A stretch of DNA of 64,000 bases from Burkholderia sp. D-99 (GCF_011605345.1 NZ_JAAOXM010000002.1:806001-870000), one strand, 5' to 3'; positions 25,759-34,947 are shown, counted from the first letter of the stretch. A program made the numbers and translations. Notes: generated by a model from the letters alone, not told the origin.

Positions 25759-26220
25759 GGTTGTTCGCTGCGGGTCGTTCGCTGCTGGTCGTTCGCTGCT
25801 GGTCGTTCGCTGCTGGTCGTTCGCTGCTGGTCGTTCGCTGGCGGTCGTTCGCTGGCGGTCGTTCGCTGCCGGTCTTCCGCTGCCGGCCGTCCGCTGCTGG
25901 TCGTCCGCTGCCGGTCATCCGCTGCTGGTCGTTCACTGCTGGTCGTCCGCTACCGGTCGTCCGCTGCCGGTCGTCCGCTGCGGGTCGTCCGCTGCGGGTC
26001 ATCCGCTGCCGGTCGTCCGCTGCTGGTCGTCCGCTGCTGGTCGTCCGCTGCCGGTCGTCCGCTGCCGGTCGTCCGCTGCCGGTCGTCCGCTGCTGGTCGT
26101 TCACTGTCGGTCGTCTGCTACCGGTCATCCGCTGCCGGTCGCTCGCTACCGGTCGCTCGCTACCGGTCGTCTGCTACCGGTCATCCGCTGCCGGTCGTCC
26201 GCAACCGGTCACCCGCAAGG
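25759..26220. repeat. Minisatellite: 33 tandem copies of a 14-bp unit
   Basis: From 25759 the unit GGTCGTCCGCTGCC repeats every 14 bases without a phase slip for 33 units (462 bp). Variants fall at positions 5-8 and 11-14. Copies near the left end are GGTCGTTCGCTGCT, four of them identical and adjacent (25773-25828). The centre favours GGTCGTCCGCTGCC or CT. The right end decays to GGTCGTCTGCTACC and GGTCGTCCGCAACC. Because 14 is not a multiple of 3, the array is open in several frames and creates long spurious ORFs. It lies between the mqo terminator and a zinc-ribbon gene. It is not CRISPR-like: there are no spacers. Confidence 0.95.
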
Positions 26221-26490
26221 TCGCCCACAATGTCGTCCGCTACCAGCCGAACCGCAGCCGATCGCCCCGGCCGCGCGCCCGCTACCGGCCACGCGCGATC
26301 AGTCGTCCCCGGCCGCCCGCATCCGCTAGAATTGCGGGCACGCGCGACGCCGTCGCCACCGATCCACCACCCGCATCGACGCGGTCCACGCGACCGCCGG
26401 TGCGGCCCGCGCCCAAGCTGCGCGAGTGCCGCACCTCGCTGCCGCGCCCGCCGGGCGCGCCATCAACCGAATTCAGCTGGAGAAATAACC

Positions 26491-26688
26491 GTGTTTACTT
26501 GCCGAAACCAGAGCTGCGGCACGCAGTGGGAGCAGTCCGACGTCGTCATCAAGGACGAAGGCCAGGGGCTGCTGTTCCGCTGCCCGCTGTGCGGCGCACG
26601 CAACTACCTCGAGCGCTTCGAGGACGATGAAGGCAACGTCGTCTACGAACAGATGGAAGGCAAGCCTTACCTCGGAGATCTCTCCTGA
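26491..26688 (+). CDS. Small zinc-ribbon protein upstream of dbpA
   Basis: This 65-residue protein starts at GTG 26491 behind TGGAGA. It contains CRNQSC (about 4-9) and CPLC (about 32-35), two cysteine pairs of a zinc ribbon, then an acidic tail (LERFEDDEGNVVYEQMEG). The stop is one base from the ATG of the DEAD-box helicase, so the two are co-translated. Zinc ribbons of this size often bind nucleic acid or a partner enzyme, so a link to the helicase's RNA work is plausible but inferred. A TAGAAT hexamer at 26327-26332 is a possible -10 about 160 bases upstream. Confidence 0.75.
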   Translation: MFTCRNQSCGTQWEQSDVVIKDEGQGLLFRCPLCGARNYLERFEDDEGNVVYEQMEGKPYLGDLS

Positions 26689-26689
26689 C

Positions 26690-28087
26690 ATGACCCAACC
26701 GACCGCCACACCCTTCAGCGCGCTGCCGCTGACGCCCGCCACGCTCGCCAACCTCGCGCAGCTCGGCTATGTCGACATGACGCCGATCCAGGCCGCCAGC
26801 CTGCCGATCGCGCTGGCCGGCCAGGACCTGATCGCCCAGGCGAAGACGGGCAGCGGCAAGACCGCCGCGTTCTCGCTCGCGCTGCTGGCACGCCTCGACG
26901 CGCGCAGCTTCGACGTGCAGGCGATGATCCTGTGCCCGACGCGCGAACTCGCCGACCAGGTCGCGCAGGAAGTGCGCCGCCTCGCGCGCGCCGAGGAGAA
27001 CGTGAAGGTGCTGACGCTCTGCGGCGGCACGCCGATGCGCCCGCAGGCGCAGAGCCTCGAGCACGGCGCGCACATCGTCGTCGGCACGCCGGGCCGCATC
27101 ATGGACCACCTCGATCGCGGCAACCTGAAGCTCGACGCACTGAACACGCTGGTGCTCGACGAAGCCGACCGGATGCTCGACATGGGCTTCTTCGACGACA
27201 TCGCGAAGGTCGCACGCATGTGCCCGACCACGCGCCAGACGCTGCTGTTCTCCGCGACCTATCCGGACGGCATCGTCAAGCTGAGCCAGCAGTTCCTGCG
27301 CAATCCGAAGGAAATCAAGCTCCAGGAGCGCCATGACGACAGCAAGATCCGCCAGCGCTTCTATGAAGTGACGGAGGACGAGCGGCTGCATGCGGTGGGC
27401 CAGTTGCTGAACCATTACCGGCCGGTGAGCACGATCGCGTTCTGCAACACGAAACAGCAGTGCCGCGACCTGCTCGACGTGCTGCACGCGCAAGGCTTCC
27501 ACGCGCTCGCGCTGCACGGCGAGCTCGACCAGCGCGAGCGCGACCAGGTGCTGATCCAGTTCGCGAACCGCAGCTGCTCGGTGCTGGTGGCAACCGACGT
27601 CGCCGCGCGCGGGCTCGACATCGCGCAGCTCGAAGCCGTGATCAACGTCGACGTGACGCCCGATCCCGAAGTGCACGTGCACCGCATCGGCCGAACGGGC
27701 CGCGCGGATCAGGACGGCTGGGCGCTGAGCCTCGCGAGCATGGACGAGATGGGCCGCGTCGGCGGGATCGAACAGGCGCAGAAGCGCGAAGTCGAATGGC
27801 ATCCGCTCGCGGAACTGAAGCCGGCCGACGACGGCGTGCTGACGCCGCCGATGGAAACGCTGCAGATCCTCGGCGGGCGCAAGGACAAGATCCGTCCGGG
27901 CGACGTGCTCGGCGCGCTGACCGGCGACGCCGGGTTCGACGGCAAGCAGATCGGCAAGATCAACGTGACCGAGTTCTCGACCTATGTCGCGCTCGAGCGC
28001 GGCGTCGCGCGCGACGCGCTGCGCAAGCTCAATGCGGGGAAGATCAAGGGCAAGCGGGTCAAGGTCCGCTTGATGGACGAAGAGTAA
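26690..28087 (+). CDS. dbpA: ATP-dependent RNA helicase DbpA
   Basis: A DEAD-box helicase of 465 residues. Visible motifs are the Q motif (TPIQAASLP), Walker A AKTGSGKT at about 49-56, PTRELA, TPGR, DEAD at about 157-160, SAT, then ATDVAARGLD and HRIGRTGR in the second RecA domain. The C-terminal domain (KDKIRPGDVLGALTGDAGFD through VALERGVARDALRKLNAGKI) matches the RNA-binding domain that directs DbpA to 23S rRNA hairpin 92 during large-subunit assembly. It follows the zinc-ribbon gene with one base between. Confidence 0.93.
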   Translation: MTQPTATPFSALPLTPATLANLAQLGYVDMTPIQAASLPIALAGQDLIAQAKTGSGKTAAFSLALLARLDARSFDVQAMILCPTRELADQVAQEVRRLARAEENVKVLTLCGGTPMRPQAQSLEHGAHIVVGTPGRIMDHLDRGNLKLDALNTLVLDEADRMLDMGFFDDIAKVARMCPTTRQTLLFSATYPDGIVKLSQQFLRNPKEIKLQERHDDSKIRQRFYEVTEDERLHAVGQLLNHYRPVSTIAFCNTKQQCRDLLDVLHAQGFHALALHGELDQRERDQVLIQFANRSCSVLVATDVAARGLDIAQLEAVINVDVTPDPEVHVHRIGRTGRADQDGWALSLASMDEMGRVGGIEQAQKREVEWHPLAELKPADDGVLTPPMETLQILGGRKDKIRPGDVLGALTGDAGFDGKQIGKINVTEFSTYVALERGVARDALRKLNAGKIKGKRVKVRLMDEE

Positions 28088-28249
28088 GCGGCATGGCGGG
28101 AGCGGCGCGGCTGGCATGGCTGCGCCGTGGCGCCTTCGCCGAACCTGAACCGGCATCCGGATCTGAATGGCCTCGGGCGACCCACGGTTGTCGCCGCTTC
28201 TATCGGCCATCGGGCGGCGCCCTGTCAGGCCGCGCACCGCTCCCGCGCG

Positions 28250-29074
28250 CTACGCGAGCTCCGGATATCCGTGCGCGGCGGCCTCCCGCGCAAACCGTTC
28301 GATCGCCTCGTAGGCATCGGGCGGCAGCCGTTCGAATCCCTTCAGTCTCAGCACGCGCGCGCGCTCCGCATCGGCGGCGACCGCGCGATCGAGCGCATCC
28401 TGCCATGCGCCGATCAGCGTTTCCGGCAGCCCGCACGATGCGATGAACGGCAATCCCGGCGCGGAGGCCGTCGTACCGATGATCCGGACGTCCTTCAGCA
28501 GATCGGGCAACGCGTCGCCGATATAGGCAAACGTCACGCAGTCGATCGACGCGCAATCGGCTTCGCCCGAAGCCAGCGCACGCAGCACGTTCAGGTGTGA
28601 ACCGAATGGCGTGACCGATCCGAAAAACCGCCCGTCATGTGCATGCGGCGCCACCGCATGCCGGAGCGCGTTCATCCCGCTGTGTGAATCCTCGCCGTTG
28701 AATGCAGCCCGCAGCCCCCGGCAGGCGGCGAGCGTCGTCGCGCCGCCCGCATGGGCGCGCGCCGACACGACCAGCATGCTGCGGTACTGCGCGCCGTCAC
28801 AGCCGTCCGCATCGAAACACGGTGTCGCGATCAATCGCACGTCGTCGCGCAAGCCCAGCATCCGGTACGGGTAGCCGCAGGTCTGCGACAGCAGCAGATC
28901 GCCCCGCCGCCACAGCGCGTGCAGGTCGCCGAACGGTTCGTCAGGCAGCGCGACATCGGCGGGCCCGCCCGCGTTCGCGAACGCGGCGAGCGCGTCGCGC
29001 AGCAGCGCGCGCCACAGCACGGCGTGGCGCGGCGTCACGTTGTACATCGGCAGGGCGGCGATCCATTGGCTCAT
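28250..29074 (-). CDS. PhnD-like substrate-binding protein without signal peptide
   Basis: This 274-residue protein of the PhnD (phosphate/phosphite/phosphonate-type periplasmic binding) family shows GDLLLSQTCGYPYRM, LRAAFNGEDSHSGMNALRHA and DCASIDCVTFAYI, which line the ligand cleft in relatives. It starts MSQWIAALPMYNVTP with no hydrophobic leader, so it appears cytoplasmic or uses a start not seen here. No transporter permease or ATPase genes are near. The ligand is unknown; the family also includes sensor and thiamine-precursor binders. It stands alone, convergent with dbpA. Confidence 0.75.
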   Translation of the reverse strand: MSQWIAALPMYNVTPRHAVLWRALLRDALAAFANAGGPADVALPDEPFGDLHALWRRGDLLLSQTCGYPYRMLGLRDDVRLIATPCFDADGCDGAQYRSMLVVSARAHAGGATTLAACRGLRAAFNGEDSHSGMNALRHAVAPHAHDGRFFGSVTPFGSHLNVLRALASGEADCASIDCVTFAYIGDALPDLLKDVRIIGTTASAPGLPFIASCGLPETLIGAWQDALDRAVAADAERARVLRLKGFERLPPDAYEAIERFAREAAAHGYPELA

Positions 29075-29373
29075 CCGGGCATTCTACGCAGCGACGGCGA
29101 CACAGCGGAACCCGGTTCATCCCGCCGAAAATGGGGCACGACCGTCATGCCGCGCGCCCGAAGCTTATCGGCCGCGCGACGATAAGCAATTGCGAATCGA
29201 TTGGTTGGCCGTGCCGTGCGATCCCGGTACCGTCGTGATGCCTGCCCGAGCATCGCCATCGTCGCGATACCGGACAGGCCGACCGTGATCCGCGAGACAC
29301 CTGCGCACCGGGCCGAGCGCACCGGTTCAACCGCTCGTTCCCCGCACTGCCCGTTCAATCCTGCCTCAACGCC

Positions 29374-30399
29374 ATGGCCGAATACTTCGACGTCGACCAC
29401 GCGCGTGCGATCGCCGCGCTCCACGCCCGCTTCACCGCCCGCACCGAATGGCCGACCTGGCTGCTGGTCGCCGCGATCTACGGCGGCTGGCTCGCCGTGC
29501 TGCTGCTCGTGCGCGAACGGACCCTGTCGCTCGCGGCCGCGACGCCGCCGCTGATCCTGCTCGGCGCATGGCACCTGTCGCTACAGCACGAGCTGCTGCA
29601 CGGCCATCCGACGCGCTCCGCATTCGTGAACAAGCTGCTCGGCTATCCGCCGCTGACGGTCTGGTATCCGTACACGCTGTATCGCGACACGCATCTCGAC
29701 CATCACCGCGACGAAGACCTGACCGTGCCGGGCGTCGATCCCGAAACGAACTACGTGACGCGCGAACGCTGGGCGCGGCTGCCGCGCTGGCGCCGCGCGC
29801 TGACGGTCGCGCGCAAGACCTTCATCGGACGCATCGTCGTCGGGCCGCCGCTGAGCATCGCCGCGACGTTCGCCGATGCGTGCGCCGGGTTCCGGCGCGG
29901 CGACTTCCGCTACCTGCCGATGTGGGCGACGCACGGCGCCTGCGTGGCCGCGCTGCTCGCGTGGCTGCAATGGGCGATCGGCGTGCCGTGGTGGTACTAC
30001 CTGCTGGCCGTCACGTGGCCCGCGCTGTCCCTCGCGATGATCCGCTCGCTGTACGAGCACCGCGCCGCGCGGCATCCGAAGGCACGCATCACGATCAACG
30101 AAGCCGGCTTCGCGATGCGGCTGCTGTACCTGAACAACAACTACCACCTCGTCCATCACGACCTGCCGAAGCTACCGTGGTACGACCTACCGCGCGCGTA
30201 CCGGATGCGACGCGACGCGTATGGCCGGAAATGCGGCGGCTTCGTGATTCGCGGCGGGTATCGCGAATTGCTCGCGCGCCATGCGTGGACACCGACCGAT
30301 ACGCCCGTGCATCCGTTCGACCAGGGCACGGCGTCGCTGTCGACGGGGAGCGGCGTGAAGGTGGCGGTGGTCGACAAGGTGCTGCAGATCAGTACGTGA
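29374..30399 (+). CDS. Membrane fatty-acid desaturase
   Basis: This 341-residue membrane di-iron desaturase has the three histidine boxes HELLHGH (about 71-77), HLDHH (about 107-111) and HLVHHD (about 254-259). Four hydrophobic segments are grouped as usual around the boxes. It should insert a double bond into, or otherwise oxidise, an acyl chain or related lipid using O2. It is transcribed alone, with 299 bases upstream in which I see no gene. The regiospecificity and exact substrate cannot be told from sequence. Confidence 0.88.
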   Translation: MAEYFDVDHARAIAALHARFTARTEWPTWLLVAAIYGGWLAVLLLVRERTLSLAAATPPLILLGAWHLSLQHELLHGHPTRSAFVNKLLGYPPLTVWYPYTLYRDTHLDHHRDEDLTVPGVDPETNYVTRERWARLPRWRRALTVARKTFIGRIVVGPPLSIAATFADACAGFRRGDFRYLPMWATHGACVAALLAWLQWAIGVPWWYYLLAVTWPALSLAMIRSLYEHRAARHPKARITINEAGFAMRLLYLNNNYHLVHHDLPKLPWYDLPRAYRMRRDAYGRKCGGFVIRGGYRELLARHAWTPTDTPVHPFDQGTASLSTGSGVKVAVVDKVLQIST

Positions 30400-30528
30400 C
30401 GGGCGGTCGATTCCCGTCGCGGCTTGCGCGCCACGTCGATCCCACCGCTCCGATACAACATCGACATTGCTTCCGGTAGAGTCCCCCGATGTCACGAACC
30501 ACGGGAATCCGGTAGAGGAGTGTCGATC

Positions 30529-30960
30529 ATGAACACACAGGGCGCGAAATCTCGCGAGCGCATCGGGCTACGGAATGTTCTGGCGGCCATGCTGCTCGCC
30601 CTGCTTCCACTGCCTGGATTTGCGGAAGGCACAGTCGGATTCAACGAAGACATTCTCCCGCTGTTCCGCGACAAGCCGACGTTGGAGCGCTTCGTGCTGG
30701 CGACTTTCGAGATTCGCGGAGCCCCGGTGGGCATTCGCATCGCGGGCGACGCCATCCCCGGCCTGTCGGGAGCACGAGTCGGCCCCTATACGGTGCCCGT
30801 CAACTGGAGCGACCACGGCAGGCCCGTTGCCGCCACGCTGACGATCTACACGACGCAGGTCTTCTACGACAGCCACGGCCGCACGCTCGAAGGCGATCTG
30901 AAAGAAGCGGTCAAGGTGGTGGAGCAAGTCGATTCAATCTCCGTCGATCCTGCTCGCTAG
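30529..30960 (+). CDS. Hypothetical exported protein, 143 aa
   Basis: The ATG at 30529 follows GAGGAG. A signal peptide (NVLAAMLLALLPLPGFA, cleaved near residue 32) precedes a soluble domain with alternating beta-like segments (RFVLATFEIRGAPVGIRIAG, VPVNWSDHGRPVAATLTIYT). There are no cysteines in the mature part. I do not recognise a family. Between the desaturase and the benzoate transporter it seems to be a single gene. Confidence 0.65.
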   Translation: MNTQGAKSRERIGLRNVLAAMLLALLPLPGFAEGTVGFNEDILPLFRDKPTLERFVLATFEIRGAPVGIRIAGDAIPGLSGARVGPYTVPVNWSDHGRPVAATLTIYTTQVFYDSHGRTLEGDLKEAVKVVEQVDSISVDPAR

Positions 30961-31115
30961 CGGCCATAATATTACAAAATGCCGACAGCGCCGATCGTCT
31001 CCCCCGCGCATTGCCAAGTGAGCCGCCAATGCCCAGAATGGCGGCTCGTCCGGGGCTTCCAACAATCATTCGCCCCGGCTCTGTCCCCGGCCACGCGCCG
31101 CATGCCCCCACGACG

Positions 31116-32318
31116 ATGCAACCGAACACCCCGCCCGGCGCAATCCGCGCGATCGGCAACGACTGGTCCGTTTCCGCGATTACCGCCGGCTTTCTCGCGG
31201 TACTGATTTCCTACGCGGGCCCGCTCGCGATCTTCTTCCAGGCGTCGCAGGCCGCGCACGTGTCCGATGAAATGGTGTCGTCGTGGGTCTGGGCGATCTC
31301 CATCGGCGCGGGCGTATCGGGCCTGTTCGCGAGCTGGAAGATGAAGGTGCCGGTCATCACCGCGTGGTCGGCACCCGGCACCGCGCTGCTCGTCGGCCTG
31401 TTTCCGCAACTGACGCTCAACCAGGCCGTCGGCGCCTACATCACGGCCGCGCTGATCATCCTGTTGATCGGCGTCACCGGCTATTTCGACCGGCTCGTGC
31501 GTCACATTCCGCGCGGCATCGCGTGCGGGATGATGGCCGGCATCCTGCTGCCGTTCGGCACGCATGCATTCGCCGCCGCGTCGGAGCAGCCCGCGCTCGC
31601 GTTCGGGATGATCGCGGCCTACGTGATCTTCAGGCGCCTGCTGCCGCGCTACAGCATCGTGCTCGTGCTGCTGACGGGCGCCGCGCTGGCGACGGCGCTC
31701 GGGATGACGCATCTCGGCAACGTGTCGCCGAGCATCGCGCACCCGATCTTCATCGCGCCCGAATGGACACTCGGCACGACGCTCAGCCTCGCGCTGCCGC
31801 TCGTCGTCGTCAGCCTCACCGGCCAGTTCCTGCCGGGCATGACGATCCTGCGCGTGTCCGGCTATCACACACCTGCGCGCCCGATCATCACGGCGACCAG
31901 CGTGATGTCGCTCGTGGTTGCGTGCTTCGGCGGGATCACGATCGTCGTCGCGGCGATCACGGCCGCGCTCTGCACCGGCAAGGACGCGCATGAGGATGCG
32001 GGCCGGCGCTACGTCGCCGGCCTCGCGAACGGTGTGTTCTACCTGGTCGGCGGGCTCTTCGCGGGCACGATCGTCACGGTGTTCTTCGCGCTGCCGAAGG
32101 CGTTCGTCGCGATCCTCGCCGGGCTCGCGCTGATCGGCGCGATCGGCGCGAACGTGCACGGGATCTTCGAGGACGAGAATCACCGCGAGGCGTCGCTGAT
32201 CACGTTCCTCGCAACCGCATCGGGCATGACGTGGCTCGGGCTCGGCTCCGCGTTCTGGGGAATCGTGATCGGGTCGCTTTCGTATGCTGTACTGAACAAG
32301 GTGCGGCGGGCGACGTGA
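31116..32318 (+). CDS. benE: BenE-family benzoate:proton symporter
   Basis: This 400-residue inner-membrane protein with about 12 hydrophobic segments belongs to the BenE family. Recognisable stretches include SYAGPLAIFFQASQAAHVSD near the N-terminus, VITAWSAPGTALL, RHIPRGIACGMMAGILLPFG and GGITIVVAAITAALCTGKDA. Family members import benzoate. No benzoate catabolic genes lie beside it, so it may be an orphan importer of an aromatic acid. An upstream in-frame start at 31011 is rejected as non-conserved. Confidence 0.88.
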   Translation: MQPNTPPGAIRAIGNDWSVSAITAGFLAVLISYAGPLAIFFQASQAAHVSDEMVSSWVWAISIGAGVSGLFASWKMKVPVITAWSAPGTALLVGLFPQLTLNQAVGAYITAALIILLIGVTGYFDRLVRHIPRGIACGMMAGILLPFGTHAFAAASEQPALAFGMIAAYVIFRRLLPRYSIVLVLLTGAALATALGMTHLGNVSPSIAHPIFIAPEWTLGTTLSLALPLVVVSLTGQFLPGMTILRVSGYHTPARPIITATSVMSLVVACFGGITIVVAAITAALCTGKDAHEDAGRRYVAGLANGVFYLVGGLFAGTIVTVFFALPKAFVAILAGLALIGAIGANVHGIFEDENHREASLITFLATASGMTWLGLGSAFWGIVIGSLSYAVLNKVRRAT

Positions 32319-32352
32319 TGCGCCACGCGCGCACCGCTCGCCGCCACGGCGA

Positions 32353-33240
32353 TCAGCGCGCGTGCTGGCGCACCAGTTGCGCGAGCGCATCGGTCAGCGT
32401 CGTCGTCCCGTAAAGCCGCTCCGACACGCCCGCCTCGACGTCGATCTGTCCGGCGTTGTGCACGTCGTAGAGATCGACGATCAGTTGTGCGTGGCCTTCG
32501 CTGAGGCCCGCGCGCAATAGCGTCGCAGTCCACGTGTCGCGTGGCAGCTCATGCGCGACGATCACGCGGCCGGCTGCCGCGCCGAGCGTATCGACGATCG
32601 CGGTCACGCTCACCCGCCTCGGTCCTTCGACGCTGACGATGCGCGGCCCGTTGCCGCCCTCGGGCACGTCGAGCAGCAGCCGGGCCGCGACGACGCCCAC
32701 ATCGGGCGCCCAGACCGTCGGGAACACCTTGCCGACCGGATGGTGGAAGCTAGGCAGCACACCGGTGCCGAGCGCGACCGGCAGGATCCGCGTCCAGTTC
32801 TGCAAATGCTCGGCCGAACGCAGCAAGGTCAGTTGCGTCGGGATCGCCTTCAACCGCTCCTCGAGGTGATGAAACAGACGCGTGATGCCCGTGTTGCCTT
32901 CACGCTCCGCGCCGTAATCCGACAGTGCGAGCAGCACGGGCGGCGGGTTTGCGGCGAGTGCGGCGGTCGCGACGTCGATCGTACGCGTCATCGTCGCCGC
33001 CGGATCGGGGTCGGCGACGGGCACCGGGCACAGTATCTGTACGGCCTGTGCGCCGTCGATTGCAGATGCGACCGCGTTGGCGTCGGTCAGCTCGGCGATC
33101 ACGACGTCGCAGCCGAGCTGCACGAAACGTTCACGATGGCGTGCGTCGCGCAACACCGCGCGCACGGGATGGCCGGCGTTGCGCAAGGCCGTCACGGTCG
33201 ACAGGCCGACATTGCCTGATGCTCCGAATATCACGAACAC
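32353..33240 (-). CDS. NmrA-like NAD(P)-binding reductase/sensor
   Basis: This 295-residue atypical short-chain dehydrogenase has an N-terminal Rossmann motif MFVIFGASGNVGLSTVTALR (1-20) and RAVLRDARHRERF, the NADP-preferring arginine pair found in NmrA/azoreductase-like proteins. There is no clear YxxxK active site, so it may sense redox state or reduce quinones in the manner of QOR2-like relatives. The gene is convergent with benE, and upstream lies a 370-bp gap carrying a long palindrome. Confidence 0.8.
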   Translation of the reverse strand: MFVIFGASGNVGLSTVTALRNAGHPVRAVLRDARHRERFVQLGCDVVIAELTDANAVASAIDGAQAVQILCPVPVADPDPAATMTRTIDVATAALAANPPPVLLALSDYGAEREGNTGITRLFHHLEERLKAIPTQLTLLRSAEHLQNWTRILPVALGTGVLPSFHHPVGKVFPTVWAPDVGVVAARLLLDVPEGGNGPRIVSVEGPRRVSVTAIVDTLGAAAGRVIVAHELPRDTWTATLLRAGLSEGHAQLIVDLYDVHNAGQIDVEAGVSERLYGTTTLTDALAQLVRQHAR

Positions 33241-33610
33241 GATTCGCTCCTGGGGGGATGAAGGTGCGGTGATTGTCAGGTTGCGTGGCCGGAGCGGCGC
33301 GCAGGGAGGGATGAATGGAGCAGGAAAGGATGACGGATTAACTGGCGGCCTTCATCTGCCATGTGCCGTATGCGTTGCGTGCTGCGCCACCGGTCACTTC
33401 GAATCGTACGATCTGCCGACGACGAACAGCTGCACCCATCGATGGTCGAGCCGTCCACCCAGCGCGCTGCGCTTCAGCAGGCCCGTCGAGACGAAAGGCG
33501 ATGAGCTAGCCGCCGGATAAAGGTAAGCGCGACAATCGTCCAACAGCCTGTTGGACGATTGTCCGGAATCGGCCGCGACACCCCACGTCCCGCTCGGCGC
33601 CATCACGCCG
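33241..33610. other. Intergenic region with possible gene remnant
   Basis: No accepted gene lies here. A minus-strand frame spans 33394-33699 and reads LLKRSALGGRLDHRWVQLFV near its end, but it runs antiparallel to no known gene, lacks a start with ribosome site, and overlaps the AraC gene 3' end. The notable feature is the palindrome at 33531. Confidence 0.5.
33531..33563. promoter_or_regulatory. 33-bp near-perfect palindrome
   Basis: GACAATCGTCCAACAG (33531-33546) is followed by one C and then its exact reverse complement (33548-33563). A 16-bp dyad with almost no loop suits a dimeric repressor operator better than a terminator. It sits 48 bases past the stop of the AraC gene, with no T-run. 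Confidence 0.5.
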
Positions 33611-34528
33611 TCATACCGTACTCCCGCTGCCGTCACCGTCATACGCAAGCCGCAAGCCGCAACCCGCCCCTGACCGCGCAATCTCCGTCGGTGTCGCACC
33701 CAGCACGCGATTCATCCAGTTCGCCATGTGGCTCTGGTGCGCAAAACCGGCTTCGAGCGCGATCTGGCTGATGCTGAGCCGGCCTTCGAGCAGCAACGCC
33801 TTCGCCCGCTCGACCCGGCGCCGCACGACGTACTGGTGCACGGGCATCCCGAGCGTTTCGCGGAACAGCACCTTGAAATGCGGCACGCTGATCGACACGA
33901 TCGCCGCGAGTTCGGCAAGCGTCATGCGCCGCTCGAGGTTCGCCTCGACATAGTCGATCACGCGCGCCGCCGCCTTCGGTGCAAGCGTGCGCCGGCGCCC
34001 GCGAAACGCCGGCTGGCCATCGACCAGCCGCGCGACAAGCGCCGTGCACAGGCTTTCCGCATAGAGCGGATCCGACGCATCGTCCGCTTCGAGTTCGGCC
34101 GCCATCGCCCATGCGATGTGCTGCAGGCGAGGATCGCGCACCTGCAGCCTGCGGCGGATCTGCGCCTGCGACGGCTTCAGTTCGAGGTGCTCGAAAGTGC
34201 GCCGCACGAACGTGTCGCTGAGCATGATGTGCAGGATCCGGCAGTCGGCGCTGTCGGTCCACTGGCCGGGCAGGCCGGCCGGAATCACGTCGACGTCGCC
34301 ATGCGCCTGGATGCGCGACACGCGCTCGCCGTCGCACACGCATTCCGCGCGAACGGGCCCGCCGATATGCACACCAATGCGATGATGGTCGGCCGCCGGA
34401 ATCCGGTATGTGCCGGCGCGAATGTCGAGCAGCGCCGCGCCGAAGCCCCGCCAGCCGAGCCCGCGGCTGGAACGCAAGCTGACCGGGACGCCGTTGTCCG
34501 GCGGCGCGGCGAGAATCGGGTCGCTCAT
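33611..34528 (-). CDS. AraC-family regulator
   Basis: This 305-residue protein has an N-terminal cupin-like sensor region (HHRIGVHIGGPVRAE, AHGDVDVIPAGLPGQW) and a C-terminal AraC HTH (RRMTLAELAAIVSISVPHFK, then ISQIALEAGFAHQSHMANWM). The ATG at 34528 is chosen; an in-frame extension 30 codons upstream is arginine-rich and unlikely. It has no obvious adjacent target. The long palindrome beyond its 3' end and the small gene divergent at 34720 are the closest features. Confidence 0.85.
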   Translation of the reverse strand: MSDPILAAPPDNGVPVSLRSSRGLGWRGFGAALLDIRAGTYRIPAADHHRIGVHIGGPVRAECVCDGERVSRIQAHGDVDVIPAGLPGQWTDSADCRILHIMLSDTFVRRTFEHLELKPSQAQIRRRLQVRDPRLQHIAWAMAAELEADDASDPLYAESLCTALVARLVDGQPAFRGRRRTLAPKAAARVIDYVEANLERRMTLAELAAIVSISVPHFKVLFRETLGMPVHQYVVRRRVERAKALLLEGRLSISQIALEAGFAHQSHMANWMNRVLGATPTEIARSGAGCGLRLAYDGDGSGSTV

Positions 34529-34719
34529 GGCTTGGCTCCACCAGATCGTGTGTCGAACGCGCATTGTGACGCGTTTTCGGCCGGCGTGCCTCGCCTGCGG
34601 GGCCGCATCCTGCCGCACAAAAAAAGATCATCCGTTTCTGCTCAGGACGATCCTTGCGTGCGCGCCGGCGAGCGCCACGCCGCTTACGATGGCCCCATCC
34701 GACTCCTACGGAGCCCGTC

Positions 34720-34917
34720 ATGCCCCATTCCCGCCCGCAGTGCGCGGCCTTCGCCGCCGCTTCGCCGTCCGGCGCCGCGCGCCTTCGTTCCAGCGCCGAC
34801 TCCCGCAACGACCGCACCACGCTCGCCGCCTGGTTTCTGCGCATCGTCGGCTGGTACCGGCTCGAACGGCTGCTCGCGTCGATCCCCGACAGCAACGACG
34901 ATTTCGGGCTCGTCTGA
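34720..34917 (+). CDS. Small hypothetical protein, 65 aa
   Basis: The ATG at 34720 follows GGAG. The N-terminal half is polar and low-complexity. The second half, TTLAAWFLRIVGWYRLERLL, is an amphipathic or membrane-interacting helix, followed by an acidic end (ASIPDSNDDFGLV). I do not recognise the family. It ends 30 bases before the convergent LysR stop. The good ribosome site and helix support a real gene. Confidence 0.5.
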   Translation: MPHSRPQCAAFAAASPSGAARLRSSADSRNDRTTLAAWFLRIVGWYRLERLLASIPDSNDDFGLV

Positions 34918-34947
34918 CCGACCGGACGACCGGCCGGCGTCGTCCGC

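Noticed and set aside
25759-26220. CRISPR array
   Set aside because: The units are 14 bp and directly contiguous, with no spacers and no cas genes.
25680-26688. Long overlapping ORFs of 150-330 codons across the 14-bp repeat
   Set aside because: A 14-bp unit with no stop in several frames makes all phases open. The products are repetitive, basic and without ribosome sites; the real gene starts at 26491.
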